64,000 nucleotides of DNA from Cryptomeria japonica (GCF_030272615.1 NC_081410.1:188008119-188072118); one strand, 5' to 3'; counted from the stretch's first letter, positions 45,840 to 58,762 are shown. The notes: a model not told the origin generated them from the sequence alone. Numbers and translations are program-made.

Positions 45840-48800
45840 TGTAGTACCCCAACTCGTTTGAACTATTAGACTCATATTTTATTATGTTTACTTTTAGTGG
45901 ATACATTACCATGATGTGGTTTTTAGATTTATATAACTTTATTTCATGCTTTATCTAGATATGAGATTCATAATTTATTTGCAGTATATCAGTACTTGTG
46001 ATTTATGGCATTTTATGGATTATTGCTATTTATTGACACTTTACTTTATCTATGCAATGTGTAATTATATGTTGTGTGTCTGCGAATGTATTGGATGCAA
46101 GGGGACGATTTTCCTTCATTCATTTTGATGAGACTGGGAACATCGCGATTCTCCTTCATCAGTGTGTATGTCGTGTCTTCTATATTGTATATATGCATGT
46201 GTGGTTCGGTGATGCAGGATATTGTAGGTACAAGTACCAGGTAGGTACGGGGTATCGTCTCCACCTGGCTTCATAGGTCTGATCGTGCCTTATATTTTCT
46301 GATGGAAGTGGAGGAGGTAGTAGTTGACCCTATTTTACTCAGCTACACTCTTGTGAGTGTCATCAGTTGGTCATCCTGTCAGTTGTCTGGCCTTCGTATT
46401 TTGTCATTTGATCTTCTTATGAGTCCTTGCTTTGATTTGCTTAGTTGTGTGTTTAGTGGTTTTAATTAATTAATTAAATTTATGGAATTATCCCATAATT
46501 GGTATTTTTGGAATGTTATATTTTATGCATTGAGATTATAAATTTAATTAATTAAAAGAAATTATTAAATTAAGTTGCAAGTTGCATGATATTAGAAATA
46601 TATTTTATTTAAATTTTAGTGAAAAATAAATTAGTTTAATTTCATTTATTGTTTCCCAGAATTTTGAATAAAAAAAAGAATAAATGAATAAAAGAATTAA
46701 TTAGAATTAAAGTATTGCTTTAATTTCTTTATTTAGAAAATTAATTAATTTTGCTTGAGAAAATAAAAGAAAGAAAAATGATTTTTAATTATTGCGTGTG
46801 AACTTATTTCTTTGTTAAGAAATTAGAAAAGAAAATAAAAATAAAATTGCTTTTATTACTAAAATTAAAATATTAGGGTTTTGGAGGAAAAAAAATATGC
46901 AACCTAAAATTTTAGTTTAAAAAGGGAATAGGTCTTCATTTTAGGGGTGACATAGGAAACAGGTCAGGGAATTTAGAAAAAGAGAAATTTATTTGGAAGC
47001 TTGTTGAAGGATTAGGGCTCTTCTACAAAATTCTTCCAGGAAAGCTATACTAGGTTGGGTGGCTTCTTTGATTATTGTTTTAAAGAAAATATTTTATTTC
47101 TTTCTTCTTTCTAAATGGCGTGTGTGTTAAAATGTTTGTCAAATCTAAAATCCTATCTAATTATTTCTTGTTCTTGGCTAAAGTCCATTTCTAAAATTAG
47201 TTCTAGTTTATGGAAAAAAGTTATTTCCTGGGTGTTTGTAGATTAAAATCTAAAATTTTGAAAAGATTGGGAAAAGTTAATATGACAAATTTTGCCAAGA
47301 TTTTTATTGTGCATAAAAATTGCAAGATTTGGGAGGAATGGGATTTACCAGAGAAAATATTCCCTATTGTTTGATTTTTGTTTCGATATTTGGCTATGGA
47401 AGTCATTTTTAATATTTGTGTATCTTTGTGGAATTATTTAGTTATTATAAAAATAAATTTAATCATTAATTAAATTTATTGTGTTATTAAAAGTTAAGGG
47501 AAATTATTTTATTATATTATTTTGGAGAAATTATGTATTAATTTAATTTCCTTGTAAATAAATTTGGTTGGAAATAAATTTTGGTTGAAAATAGAATTTA
47601 CTAGTTTTTGGTTTATTATATTTAAAAAGAAAAACATTAAAAAAAAAAAGAAAATTAAAAAAAAATTAAGTAAAAAAAATAATAAAAAAATGAAAAATAA
47701 TAATAAGAAATAAATAAATAAAATTAAAAAAAAATAAATTAATTAAAAAATAAATAAATAAATAAAATAATAATAATATTATATATATGTTTATATAGTA
47801 TTTTCTGTGGTTTTAATTATGTTATTTTGGAAATGAAGGATATTTCAAATTAAATCATCTTTTTATTATATATTTTAATGTGATATAATTATATAATATT
47901 ATATTCGTAGAATATATATATTTATGTAATTATATTATATTATTATATATAATTTAAAATTTGAAATTTAATTTAGATTATTGATACAATCTAATCGGGT
48001 TTATTTGTAAAGTAATTATGAACATATAATTAGGGGGTTAATTTTTATGTGATTTTATTTAACCTTATTGGACAAATGACAACATGGATTCCCTTGTATT
48101 AATATAGTTGTATTTTCTTATTTTCTGGAAAATCTTTAATTGCAAGTATTTTATGCTTTTGGCTGTTTTGAGAAAAAATTATTTGTATTAGATTCTTGTG
48201 TAAATGGTGTTTGCAGTCAAGCTTAATTTCATTGCAATTCTGGTTGAGTTGTCATTGTGTCCTATGTTGTTATATCTTCTTGGTCAGGTGTTGTTGTATA
48301 ACCCCATTGATGTGAGCCACTATGTGTTTTGTCTAAATGGTCAATCTTAGGTTAGTGATTGTGTATCCTTCACTTGTGGTTTGTTAGGATTAGTTATGGA
48401 TGTCTGTTTCACCATAGAGTTCTCATAGAAAGACCTTTCTTGTTAGTGTCCTATGAGAGAGAGTGGCTTTCGAGCAGGGGTCATGTCCGAAGTGGATGAC
48501 AGGATAACTCGTCGAAAGTCAGTTAAAAAGTGATAACATAATAATTGAATTGGTACAGGTAAATATTAAATAAGATAATGTGTCTCGTGCATAGGTGAGT
48601 GCTAGTACAGGGCTCATAATTTTGCGAGAAGACTCGAAATGGCAAACATACCACCTTGTCTTCACGAAAGGATTGGTAGGGTCCGCATGAGACGTAGTTG
48701 GAATCAGAGGTTCAAGAGAGGTTACCAGGATAACCTAGGATGGGGGCCGGGACCTATGGAGGCTATACCATGGTATCCATCTTAAGCTATGTGATGACAC

Positions 48801-49519
48801 TCTCTCCTTAGAGTCACATGGATGTTTGTGGAGTCTTGTAGTTCTTTTGTACTTGTCTTACTTTGTTTGCTTGAGGGTTTTCTACTATCTCCTAGCACAG
48901 TGGGGTGGTTCCATTTCAGGATCACATGGTCGGGTGGTAGTGCCACTTCCCATCGGATGTTCTGGATGGTATCTTCAGGTGAGGAAAGGCTTCGCTGGTG
49001 TTTCTTGGTTCATGGTTTATGTACCAACTCTTGTTCATGATCATTGTTCAATTAAGACCTTGTGGTCATTGTATCAAACTTTTATGTAACCTTGATATTG
49101 TAACTTTGTAATCTGTGGTGTTATTGGAAGCCATGTATTTATGGATATTGTAATATTATGTCAGTGGAATGTATGTTAATTCAGTTGCTTTAATCTTTTG
49201 TATAAACGGTTTATGGATAGATAAATGCATTAGAGTACTTTGATTCTTTCATTATGGAATTTAGATGTATCTTTAGTTTTAAACTTAAGCATTTAATTTT
49301 CCTAATTAGATGAACAATTGGATTCACCATGGTGTTAATATAATCTACGAATTAATCTTCGTTGGTAACCCTTAGGAAATCATCTGTTAGACTTCTGCCA
49401 TGTTATTAAATATGCTATTGTTATAATTGATGCACTTAATCTTTAAAAAAAAAAATATTACACCCTTTTAGTTTCCTAGTTGTGTTGTTTTCCTTTAAGG
49501 TTTTTGGCGGGGCATTTCA
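45840..49519. mobile_element. Solo LTR of about 3.7 kb nested in the LARD-like element
   Basis: The ends are TGTAGTACCCC and GGGGCATTTCA, inverted with 8 of 11 matches. Flanks are TCGAT (45835-45839) and TCGAG (49520-49524), a 5-bp duplication with one difference. There is no primer site, coding region or second LTR. Less AT-rich, structured DNA lies at 48460-48800. Orientation is not settled; TGAAATGCCCC would be a normal LTR start on the minus strand. Confidence 0.72.
47630..47800. repeat. A-rich low-complexity stretch
   Basis: Almost only A with scattered T and a few G, including AAATAAATAAAT and AATAATAATA units. It is inside the solo LTR. Confidence 0.85.
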
Positions 49520-51471
49520 TCGAGCATGCAAGGCATAGTGGCACTTTATCTCAATGCATTTGTAAAAAGGAAAATGCTTACAAAATGATGTATACAATGC
49601 TCAAAGAAGACAAAAGGATGGAAATACATGAATAACAACCAAAAACAAGTCATCCCATGCAAATGAGAAGCTTCCACGATCTCACATGTCTAAGTAATTC
49701 ACCAGACTGTGAAAACACAAAAAGTTGAATAAAATGTACCTGGAATAAAATCTAAAAAAAGTGCATAGATGGTTGTGAAGAGAATTGAAACACTGTCCCA
49801 ATGCCGGTGGAATCACAAAGAACAGAGAAACTAGCGAAAAGATATGAGCTTGGGAATGAAAACAACACCTTTGGCTTCTGATGCAGGGACTTTGCGGGGT
49901 CATAACTTTTGACTTAGTCATCCGATTGGGCTGAAATTTTACGTGGATGTGTATCTTGAGGAGTTGATTAGATTGTCTATAGAACCTAGTTTAGTAGGGC
50001 CTCCAAAAATTCAAATTTTCAGGGTCGGATTCCTTCATCTAAGGCCTCAAAATTGGCTTTTACTTTCTTTTTTGGTTTTTTAGAAAGTTGGTTTTTTAGT
50101 TAATTTTGAGCTCGTAATCTTTATGAGATTAGAAAGTTGTTTTTTTGTGTCGTAGGAATGTTTTTAATATTTCTAGAAGATTTTGTGATTTTTGGGATAG
50201 ATTTGAAAATTTTCATAAATGGCAATTTTTGGATTTTGTAAAAATCTGCCCAAAAAGGAAATTTTTGGTGATTGTTTAAAATAGGGACTTTTTCATTGTA
50301 ATTGTAGAATGGTTAGATTTACAGAAGAATAATGAAGAATAATTGATCCAGACTTGTGTTTATTTCTGATTATTCTTTGTTATATTGGTTATGTTTTAAC
50401 TGGCTACATCAACTTCAAATGGCAATAGAATGTACCAATAGAAAAACTAGGTGATGAAACCCATAAATCTGGAAAATAGACAAAACCATCTTTTCAACGA
50501 TATCTCATTTTCCAAAAAATGATATCATATGCCCAAGTTATGGCCAAATGAAAAAAAAACCCTCTTTTAGGGCACACAAAGGGTCTCAAGGGCCATGTAT
50601 AGTTGTCCGTACCGCTGACATCAACATGACATCATGCTGACATTAGTGAAATATTTTGAGAATATTCCCTCTCTATCGAAAAAAATCCGTCCACTGGAAA
50701 ACATAGCCAAAAAAAAAATCCGGTGCCTGAAAAATCCTTCTGCCTGCAAAAAAAATTCGTTGCTTGAAAAACTCGTCGGAAAACGTCGGCAAAGGCCAGA
50801 AAACGTCGGTGGGGGCATAGAGGTGGCATGGGTCAGTGGCGGTGGGTAGGAGGTAGCTGTCGGGAGGTGGTTGGTGGGGGTAGGGAGGAGGTGACGACCG
50901 GGAGGCGGCAGGCAGGAGGTGGCAGCCGGGAGGGCGGCTGCAAGGGTCGTCACGGGCGGGGACCGGAGCAGGTGGTGGCACCAAGGCATGGGTGGGGGTC
51001 AGAGCAGGTGATGATGGCTGGAAGACAAGATCCGCTGGTGGGGGAGCAGGGTCCACGACCTGCTGCGAGCTGTACAGACTTGCAAAGGCCGCTGACCCCC
51101 CCCTTTTTGTACTATTTAAAAAAAAATGAAACCCTTTTAAATTTTTATTTTTATTTTTTAAATTTTTTTGTTGCATTCGGCTTGGGTATGCCATTAAACT
51201 GCTATTTTTTTATTTTTTTCTCAAAATTCGTGCTGAGGAAAGGGTAAAAAACAAAAAAAAAAATTCAGAGCCAAAGTTGTCCAAATTGGACAAATTTGAT
51301 ATGAAAATGGGGGGTTTTGGGTGTTTTGAGCTCAACAATGAGATCTGTTTGAGCTGAAAATGCCCAAAAACAAAAAAGTACCCCATATCCAAATAAAAGG
51401 CTGTAAAAAATTTGAAACCCTAACACCCAAAAAATCTTCTAACAAATTAGGAACACGTAGCAATAGATGTA
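49520..51471 (-). other. Internal part of the LARD-like element, right of the nested LTR
   Basis: Leader side of the element, next to its primer site. No gag motif. It holds the G-rich block at 50800-51085 and a weak proline-rich minus frame that I do not treat as a gene. Confidence 0.5.
50800..51085 (+). repeat. G-rich, GGTGG/GGGAGG-repeating block
   Basis: A 285-bp block with GGTGG, GGGAGG and GCGG words stands out sharply from AT-rich surroundings. It encodes P-rich peptides on the minus strand in all frames, as simple-sequence DNA does. G runs of three to five could form quadruplexes on the plus strand. Confidence 0.7.
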
Positions 51472-51484
51472 GGCTCTGATACCA
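51472..51484 (-). other. Primer-binding site of the LARD-like element
   Basis: TGGTATCAGAGCC on the minus strand directly next to the LTR, the common initiator tRNA-Met site of copia-type elements. Confidence 0.85.
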
Positions 51485-51836
51485 TGAAGAAGTTGAGAAA
51501 TATAACTTCAGAGATCCCAAGAACACTTGCAAGAAAAATACCTACCACAAGAGAAAAATGGAGGTAAAAAAGCAATAATAGCTCTGAAGAAAAAGATTAT
51601 CATTTAGAGAGGGAATTAAAAAAGAAAATATGATACAATCCTTATAAAAGGAGAATAAGCAACCCTAAAGTTGTGCAACCCTAAAGAAACCCTAAAGAGA
51701 TAAAATGTATTTAATAATTAGAATAATCATTAAATACCTACAATATTATTAAATGCCTAAGTTTAGCTTAAGCGTAGAGTATAATAGACTAATAATTAAA
51801 TACATAATTATTAGCCACAACATGATAACTCTAACA
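51485..51836 (-). repeat. 5' LTR of the LARD-like element
   Basis: The 352-bp partner of 44527-44878; it defines the minus orientation with the primer site on its left. Confidence 0.88.
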
Positions 51837-53060
51837 GTATCTATACACATTGACATATACTAGGACCACCCATTGGTATTAATTCATCATTTATTTGATC
51901 ATTCTTACCATATTCCTTTGACATTTACCTTTATCTTTCTTAGACTAGGAGATAGAGTTTTGACAAATATTTGATTTGACATGTACATTCATGATCATAT
52001 TTTAAAGGCATATACAGGCTTTCAAGTTTGACCATCAACATCATTCATATTATTAGTCATTACTAGAATTTATCAAGCACTCAAGGTTATATTATTTAAT
52101 TATTGCACTATGACTATTTGATCCCACAATAGTCTACCCCACATTTTGTTCTAAATTATGGGATGTGCAAAATCGTCATCTTCAATATTTTTTAATTAAA
52201 GAAAAAAAATAAAAATTCAAGAGTTTATGGATGATGTAAAATAATGAGTTGTGGAATTTTATACATAGATTCACATCATATTATTTTAAGTTTTTAAATG
52301 AGAATTTATATCATTTTTTGTTTTATTTTTCAATCAATTTATACTCTTTTATATTTTATAAACTAATATTATTCCATATCACAAAAATTTCATTACAATT
52401 TTTTTTTTGACGATTTATTGAATTAAACCACTAACTCTAATGTCTTATGCACAAATATTTATTCACCATTATGCAATTTTAAAAAAAGTTCCCAACAAAA
52501 TTTATTGTTTTACCTACTGTCTCAAATAAAGGTCAATATTTGTTTTGTAATGGACCTAAATTTATTATAAAACTAATATAAATGTATAATATTAAAAAAT
52601 ACATAATTCATATTAGAAGTTTTAGAAAGATAATTTACTAAGGGCTACATACTTACAAAATTGTATTTCTAAATCATTTCATTTGATCCTCCAAAAGTTG
52701 AAGAAAAAATATTTTTTGTAAGCATTTTGATAGGTGTGAAAGAGACTCTATTGAGAGTTTGATTTACGTATAATTAAGTTCTCTCCAAGAGGGTTTTATT
52801 TAACCCCCATTACCCCTTACGTGGAACCCATCTAGACTTAAATAATTGGTTTTTCTAAAAAAAAGGTGATTTTAGACAAAAAAAAAGATATCCCACAAGT
52901 GTGACACACCATTATAGGATGAAATACAATGTCTTTATGTCAATACATCCTTCAATTCACATTGGGGACAATTTTGAATACCCTTTTTATTTTTGAACTG
53001 TCATTTCCATATCATTTGACACAAGGGGAATAATTCCTTTCCCCAACACATTTTTGTGCC
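51837..53060. other. AT-rich DNA, no gene recognised
   Basis: Only AT-rich sequence with short A and T runs. No motif, repeat pair or frame could be supported. Confidence 0.5.
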
Positions 53061-53363
53061 TTGTCTCATTATGAAAGTAGTGCATTACTGGATAAATTAT
53101 TGATCATGCAAAAATATAATAAAGATAGAGAAGGATTAGTTTTCATTTCGGAAAATGCTCAAATTAGAATGACAAAGGCAAAGGCAAAGAGGAGAAGGTG
53201 GAAGATGAAAAGAAACCTGAAGATACAAACAAGGTTCAAAATCAAAGAATTGCTACAAGAAGACTTTCGGTCCGACAACCAAATGCTCAAAGGTAACCAT
53301 CATTCAATGGTTATTGTTTTCATTGCAATAGTTTTGGACAGGCTATAGAATGCAGGTGCAAAA
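53061..53363 (+). pseudogene. CCHC zinc-knuckle protein relic, part 1
   Basis: An open frame from 53061 gives a K/R-rich product; a second frame at about 53300-53360 gives CFHCNSFGQAIEC, a CCHC knuckle with the His replaced by Gln. The segment ends at CAAAA (53359-53363), the target copy of the copia element, and continues at 58763. It probably belonged to the gag of an older retroelement or to a CCHC RNA-binding protein. Confidence 0.55.
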
Positions 53364-54884
53364 TGATAGTTCTGATACTTAATATAAGTACAGATCTAAT
53401 AGCCAACAAGATGAGAGGGGGGGGTGAATCATACAAACTCAATCATTCATAAAAACATTAGATTCAACCTCGGTAACATATACTTCAGTAATATAACCAA
53501 AACTGTTAAACATACAAACTCAAAAGCATATAAACATCATAAACCTCATAACACCAGATTTAACATGGAAACCCAAATAGGGAAAAACCACTGTGGGATT
53601 TCGGACCCACTAAGAAATATACTCTTCTAGAGTATGCTCGGTTAAAAGCAAATCTTGTTAAAGATTACAAACACATTGCTAGATGTGACCCGATTAAGGG
53701 ATTTCCCTCAGATCTGTTGGATCTTCACCTTGTTACAAGTGACCTTGTTAAAGGATTTCAAACACTCAATCAGAATGTCACCTTGCTAGAGGGTTTTACA
53801 AATAAGACTATTAAGTCCACTCGGTTAAGAGATTTTCTGTCACTTTCACAAAATAACAGTAATAAAAATCTATCTACAACTTCACATCTAAAATGCTAAA
53901 GCAGATTCCTATTTGTTCAATACAATCTAGACATAGAACTAATCTTGTCTATCTATTGGGCTTCTATACTCTATTATTCTAACAGGTCTTCAAGCTTCTG
54001 TGCTCGGTAATCACTATGTAGCATCCTTGTGCATACACTTGCCCGCATACATTGTTTATCAATAGTTTCCTATTTATAAACAATTAGGTAATCGCTTACT
54101 CTCCTTGATCACATTTCCCATGATCAATCATAGCCATCAGATCTTCAATCTTGTCTAGGTTCAATGCATCTTTTGATTTGAAAATGTTTTACCCTGCCTT
54201 TGAACTTGCATATATTTCTTGGAACTTGTGCTAGGGTATTGCGGTTCAATCTGAGCTGTAGATCTCTATGCCGACTTTTCTTTGCCTTAGATTCGTTAAC
54301 AAACTTCATTCACAACTCACCAATCATTTAATCAGTTCCAGCTCATCAGCTTCCTTCATTAAATAATGCATGTAAACATTTAATGCATTTTGTTATAGCT
54401 CGGTTACAACTCGATAACAACTCGGTAAATACTAAACTTCACTCGGTAGACATTCTGCCTTCATTAACCAAGCGATAACCTTAGGGTTTACCAACTAGAT
54501 TCTTTGTTTGATAACATAGTGAAGTATTAACCTTTACAATTTACAACATATGTATGATGTTAAAACAATCTAAAACATCATGATCTCATCATTTTCTGAC
54601 TCGATACTAGTTGCCCATTGAATACCTTATTCATCCCCTTATTCATCATATTTTTTTCTGTGTCTTTTACTGACATCTATATATTCTTCATATCATACTT
54701 CTCAAGATATGGCAACATCATACTGAATTAGAAAATCAATTTCTTGACATCAATGACAAAATAATAATATCAAGACAGTAAACATCCTTAATCAGTTATA
54801 TCCATAATCATCAACAACCTTCTCAACATCCTTATGAAATGCCAACAATCTTTCATTGTCTGTTATAATGCAATATTGCCAACA
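53364..54884 (-). repeat. 3' LTR of the minus-strand copia element
   Basis: The plus-strand ends are TGATAG and CCAACA. It carries a G8-10 run near 53415 and many CTCGGT words. It pairs with 57249-58762. Confidence 0.93.
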
Positions 54885-54897
54885 ATCTCCCCCTTTG
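54885..54897 (-). other. Polypurine tract of the minus-strand copia element
   Basis: The minus strand reads CAAAGGGGGAGAT directly before the LTR, the usual plant copia tract. Confidence 0.85.
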
Positions 54898-55351
54898 GCA
54901 TTGATGGAAAACCAGTTGATTTGACCTTAATAGATTCAGATTGTTGTGATTCTGAAATGCTGAAATGCTCTCCCCCATACATTAGACTTCTCTTGTTTTC
55001 AGTCTTCTTTCCAATCTCTAGTCTGCTCAGTTTTCTTTTAGTCTTCTCCCCTAATAGGTCTTCTTCCTCTATATTAGTCTTCTCCCCCTTTGTAGGTCTT
55101 CTCCCCCTTTGACAACAATGCCAAAAAGTAAAGAACTAAAACATAATTTCTTTCTGTAAGAAGTTATTTCCTACTATTGTGTATCAACTGAGTCTCGGTC
55201 AGAGCATTTTGTCTTCAATTCCTGTTCCTTGTATTGTTTCCTATATTATTTCCTGTACACCTTTAGAAAACATCCTAAAGTGTATAAATCAGCATCAACT
55301 CCTTAAAGATATTCAATAGAGTCATCGGATTGATGCTTTCACCAAACTCGG
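54898..55351. other. Non-coding 3' region of the copia element
   Basis: C/T-rich on the plus strand with repeated TCTTCTCCCCC-like words (55040-55110), between RNase H and the polypurine tract. No gene is seen. Confidence 0.5.
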
Positions 55352-56152
55352 TCAGTGAGTAGAAGATAGGGGTAGGACCCCTAACTTACTTTTGAGATAT
55401 TCAAAAATGTCCCTTGGTAGTGGCTTGGTGAAGATATCTGCTATTTGTTCCTTTGTCCTAACATACTCCAACACCACTTTCTTCTCTTGAGCTTCTTCTC
55501 TAAGATAATGATATTTGATAGATATGTGCTTTGTCTTAGAGTGCATAACAGGATTCTTTGAAATATTAATGGAACTAGTATTGTCACAGAATATAGTTAT
55601 TGGCTCGGTAACTTTCTCATTTATACCTTCTAACAGTTGTTTGATCCATGCAATGTTGGTACAATTCAATGCTACAACAATGTATTCAGCTTCTGTTGTT
55701 GACTACTAAGCCAACTCACTAGTCTTTCTCCTAAAAAGAAATCTCCTCAACTTGTGCTTTTTCTGTCATCAATGTTGCCTACCCAATCAACATCAGTATA
55801 AACTTTTAAATCAAAATTATTTCCTTTCTGATACTAAGCCATAATCCTCAGTGCCTTTCAAGTATCTAAAAATTCTTTTGATTGCTGTCATGTGTGTTTC
55901 CTTAGGATCTGCAGAGAATCTTGCAACTATACCTACTGCATGTGCTATATCTGGTCTATTGTGAACAACATATTGTATCTTTCCAATCATGGATGGGTAA
56001 AGTGTCTCATCAATAGATGCAAATTCATCATTCTTTGACAATTTACAGTTGGTAGTCATAGGAGTACTTACTGGTTTCGAATCCTCCATTCCAAATTTCT
56101 TCAAAATTTCCTTTATGTACTTGGATTGAGTAATGAAAATCTCATTTTTCAT
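55352..56152 (-). pseudogene. RT C-terminal part and RNase H of the minus-strand copia element
   Basis: The frame from 56152 has QSKYIKEILKKFGM, STPMTTNCKL and YPSMIGKIQY words of the copia RT connection and a RFSADPKETH word. After a broken stretch (55817-55700) RNase H resumes with STTEAEYI, FCDNTSSINISKNPV near 55600, HSKTKHISIKYH and the ADIFTKPLPRD signature near 55430. Stops and frame changes break the middle, removing part of the active site. Confidence 0.85.
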
Positions 56153-56690
56153 TTGTAGTATCTATAAACCTATAAAATACTTTATCTCACTGATTAATGA
56201 CATCTCAAATTCTTTGCTCATTTCATTTCCAAAGTTCTTGCATAAAGAGTCATTTCCACAAAATCTAATATCATCAACAAATATGGCTGAGATCAGTATT
56301 CCATTTTAATCATCATGTACATGTTGTTGTTCTCACTTGTCCTTATAAAACCAATCTTAATCAAATAAGAGTGCAATCTTTCATACCATGCTCTAGGTGC
56401 TTGTTTCAAACCATATAAAGCTTTGTTCAATTTACATACCTGATCTTTATTAGCGTCTTCAACAAAACCTTCAGGTTGTTCAATGAAAACTTCTTCTTCT
56501 AATATTCCATTCAGAAATGCAGATTTGACATCCATTTGATATACCTTGAAGTTTTTGAAAGAAGCATAGGCCAACAATGTTCTTACTCCTTCAAGTATAG
56601 CAACAGGTGCAAAAGTTTCACCATAATCAATTCCTTCTTCTTGAGCATAACCTTTGCAAACTAGTCTTTCTTTGTTTCAAATGACCTCTC
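56153..56690 (-). pseudogene. RT core of the minus-strand copia element, N-terminus deleted
   Basis: It starts abruptly near 56685 with LVCKGYAQEEGIDY, then FAPVA, YQMDVKSAFLNG (motif A) near 56530, EEEVFIEQPEGF, LNKALYGLKQAPRAWY near 56400, and FVDDI near 56275. The part before LVCKGY, as well as integrase, is absent. The junction lies next to the gag remnant. A stop at 56293 and frame changes follow. Confidence 0.88.
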
Positions 56691-57184
56691 CTTTTACATT
56701 TAGCTGGTAGAAGGGTTCTTAACAACTTACTTGTTATATCATTTTCTTCAATAGTTCCACCTGCTCCTTTGATTTGATTGACAATCTCCTTTAGTCTTGT
56801 ATTGTATTGAGTTATGTTCTCACCTTCATTCATCCTCATAGATTCAAGTTGTCCTCTTAGACTATCTACTTTTGCTCTTTGAACATGTTCATCCCCTCCA
56901 TATACTGATATGAGCTTATCCCACATTGCCTTTGCATCATTACAACCTTCTAGATCATTAAACTCTAAGTCGGTCAATGTGGATGTTATTTCAATCATTG
57001 CTTGAATATGTTCTTGCTTCGCCTTTATCTCTTCCATAGTTAATGGATAGGTGCTCGGTGTAACAAAATCATTCTCCAGATAGTATACAACATATTCTCC
57101 AACTCCTGATAGATGTAGCTTCATCCTTCTCTGCCATGTAGAGAAAATTGACTTGTTCAACTTTGGTGCATCCCTCTTATACAT
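56627..57184 (-). pseudogene. gag N-terminal remnant of the minus-strand copia element
   Basis: The copia gag (UBN2-type) reads from about 57184: a KLNKSIFSTWQRRMKLHL word, ITSTLTDLEFNDLEG, AKAMWDKLISVYGG near 56930, and ENITQYNTRLKEIVNQIKG near 56800. Near 56700 it passes LLRTLLP and then leaves the family, because the deletion joins it to RT. The zinc knuckle is lost. Confidence 0.85.
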
Positions 57185-57234
57185 CTTTGGATCTTTAACT
57201 CAAGTGCCTTTAAACTTTCCTTCCAGATTCCAAA

Positions 57235-57248
57235 GCTCTGATACCAAT
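57235..57248 (-). other. Primer-binding site of the minus-strand copia element
   Basis: The minus strand reads ATTGGTATCAGAGC next to the LTR, complementary to initiator tRNA-Met. Confidence 0.9.
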
Positions 57249-58762
57249 TGATAGTTCTGATACTTAATATAAGTACAGATCCAATAGGCAATAAGATGAG
57301 AGGGGGGGGGGTGAATCATACAAACTTAATCATCCATAAAAACATCAGATTCAACCTCGGTAACATATACTTTAGTAATATAACCAAAACTATTAAACAT
57401 ACAAACTCAAAAGCATATAAACATCATAAACCTCATAACACCAAATTTAACGTGGAAACCCAAATAGGAAAAAACCACTGTGGGATTTCGGACCCACTAA
57501 GAAATATACTCTTCTAGAGTATGCTTGGTTAAAAGCAAATCCTATTAAAGATTACAAACACATTGCTAGATGTGACTCGGTTAAGGGATTTCCCTCAGAT
57601 CTGTTAGAATCTTCACCTTGTTAGAAGTGACCTTGTTAAAGGATTTCAAGCACTCAATCAGAATGTCACCTTGCTAGAGGGTTTTACAAATAAGACTGTT
57701 AAGTCCACTCGGTTAAGAGATTTTCTGTCACTTTCACAAAATAACAGTAATAAAAATCCATCCGCAACTTCACATCTAAAATGCTAAAGCAGATTCCTAT
57801 TTGTTTAATACAATCTAGACATAGAACTAATCTTGTCTATCTGTTGGGCTTCTATACTCTGTTATTCTAATAGGTCTTCAAGCTTCCGTGCTCGGTAGTC
57901 ACTATGTAGCATCCCTATGCATACACTTGCCCACATGCATTGTTTATCAACAGTTTCCTATTTATAAAAAATTAGGTAACCACTTAATCTCCTTGATCAC
58001 ATTTCCCATGATCAATCATAGCAATCAGATCTTCAATCTTGTCCAGGTTCAATGCATCTTTCGATCTGAAAATGTTTTACTCCACCTTGGAACTTGCATA
58101 TATTTCTTGGAACTTGTGCTAGGGTATTGCAGGTCAATCTAAGTTGTAGATATTTATGCCGACTTTCCTTTGCCTTAGATTCGTTAACAAACTTCATTCA
58201 CAGCTCACCAATCATTTAATTAGTTCTAGCTCATCAGCTTCCTTTATTAAATAATGCATGTAAACATTTAATGCATTCTGTTATAGCTCGGTTACAACTC
58301 GGTAACAACTCGGTAAATACTAAAATTCACTTGGTAGACATTCTGCCTTCATTAACCGATAGCGATAACCTTAGGGTTTACCGACTAGGTTCTTTGTTTG
58401 ATAACATAGTGTAGTATTAACCTTTAAAATTTACAACATATGTATGATGTTAAAACAATCTAAAACATCATGATCTCATCATTGTCTGACTCAATACTAG
58501 CTGCCCATTGAATACCTTATTCATCATATTTTTTTCTGTGTCTTTTAGCGACATCTATATATTCTTCATATCATACTTCTCAAGATATGGCAACATCATA
58601 CTGAATTAGAAAATCAATTTCTCGACATCAATGACAAAATAATAATATCAAGACAGTAAACATCCTTAATCAGTTATATCCATAATCATCAACAACCTTC
58701 TCAATATCCTTATGAAATGCCAACAATCTTTCATTGTTTGTTATAATGCAATATTGCCAACA
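57249..58762 (-). repeat. 5' LTR of the minus-strand copia element
   Basis: The 1514-bp partner of 53364-54884. On the minus strand it begins TGTTGGCAATATTG and ends AACTATCA. Confidence 0.93.

Larger units (their letters stand above)
44527..51836 (-). mobile_element. Non-coding LTR retrotransposon (LARD-like), minus strand, with nested solo LTR
   Basis: Two 352-bp LTRs (44527-44878, 51485-51836) start TGTTAG and end TTCA on the minus strand. The primer site TGGTATCAGAGCC (51484-51472) fits initiator tRNA-Met as in copia elements, and a polypurine AAGAGGGGG borders the other LTR (44887-44879). Flanks are GTATT and GTATC, a 5-bp duplication with one change. No gag or pol motif is found. Without the nested 3.7 kb solo LTR it would be about 3.6 kb. 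The LTRs differ at about 26 of 352 positions, so it is old. Confidence 0.85.
53364..58762 (-). mobile_element. Ty1/copia retrotransposon, internally deleted, minus strand
   Basis: LTRs of 1521 and 1514 bp are flanked by a perfect CAAAA duplication (53359-53363, 58763-58767). The primer site is next to the right LTR and the polypurine tract next to the left one, fixing the minus orientation. The internal part is only 2.4 kb: the N-terminal part of gag, then RT, then RNase H. Late gag, protease and integrase are missing. Frames and stops are disturbed. The LTRs differ by a few percent by eye, so it is older than the gypsy element. Confidence 0.93.

Noticed and set aside
50621-51194. Proline-rich minus-strand protein
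   Set aside because: Low-complexity translation of the G-rich block in several frames; no start or domain support.
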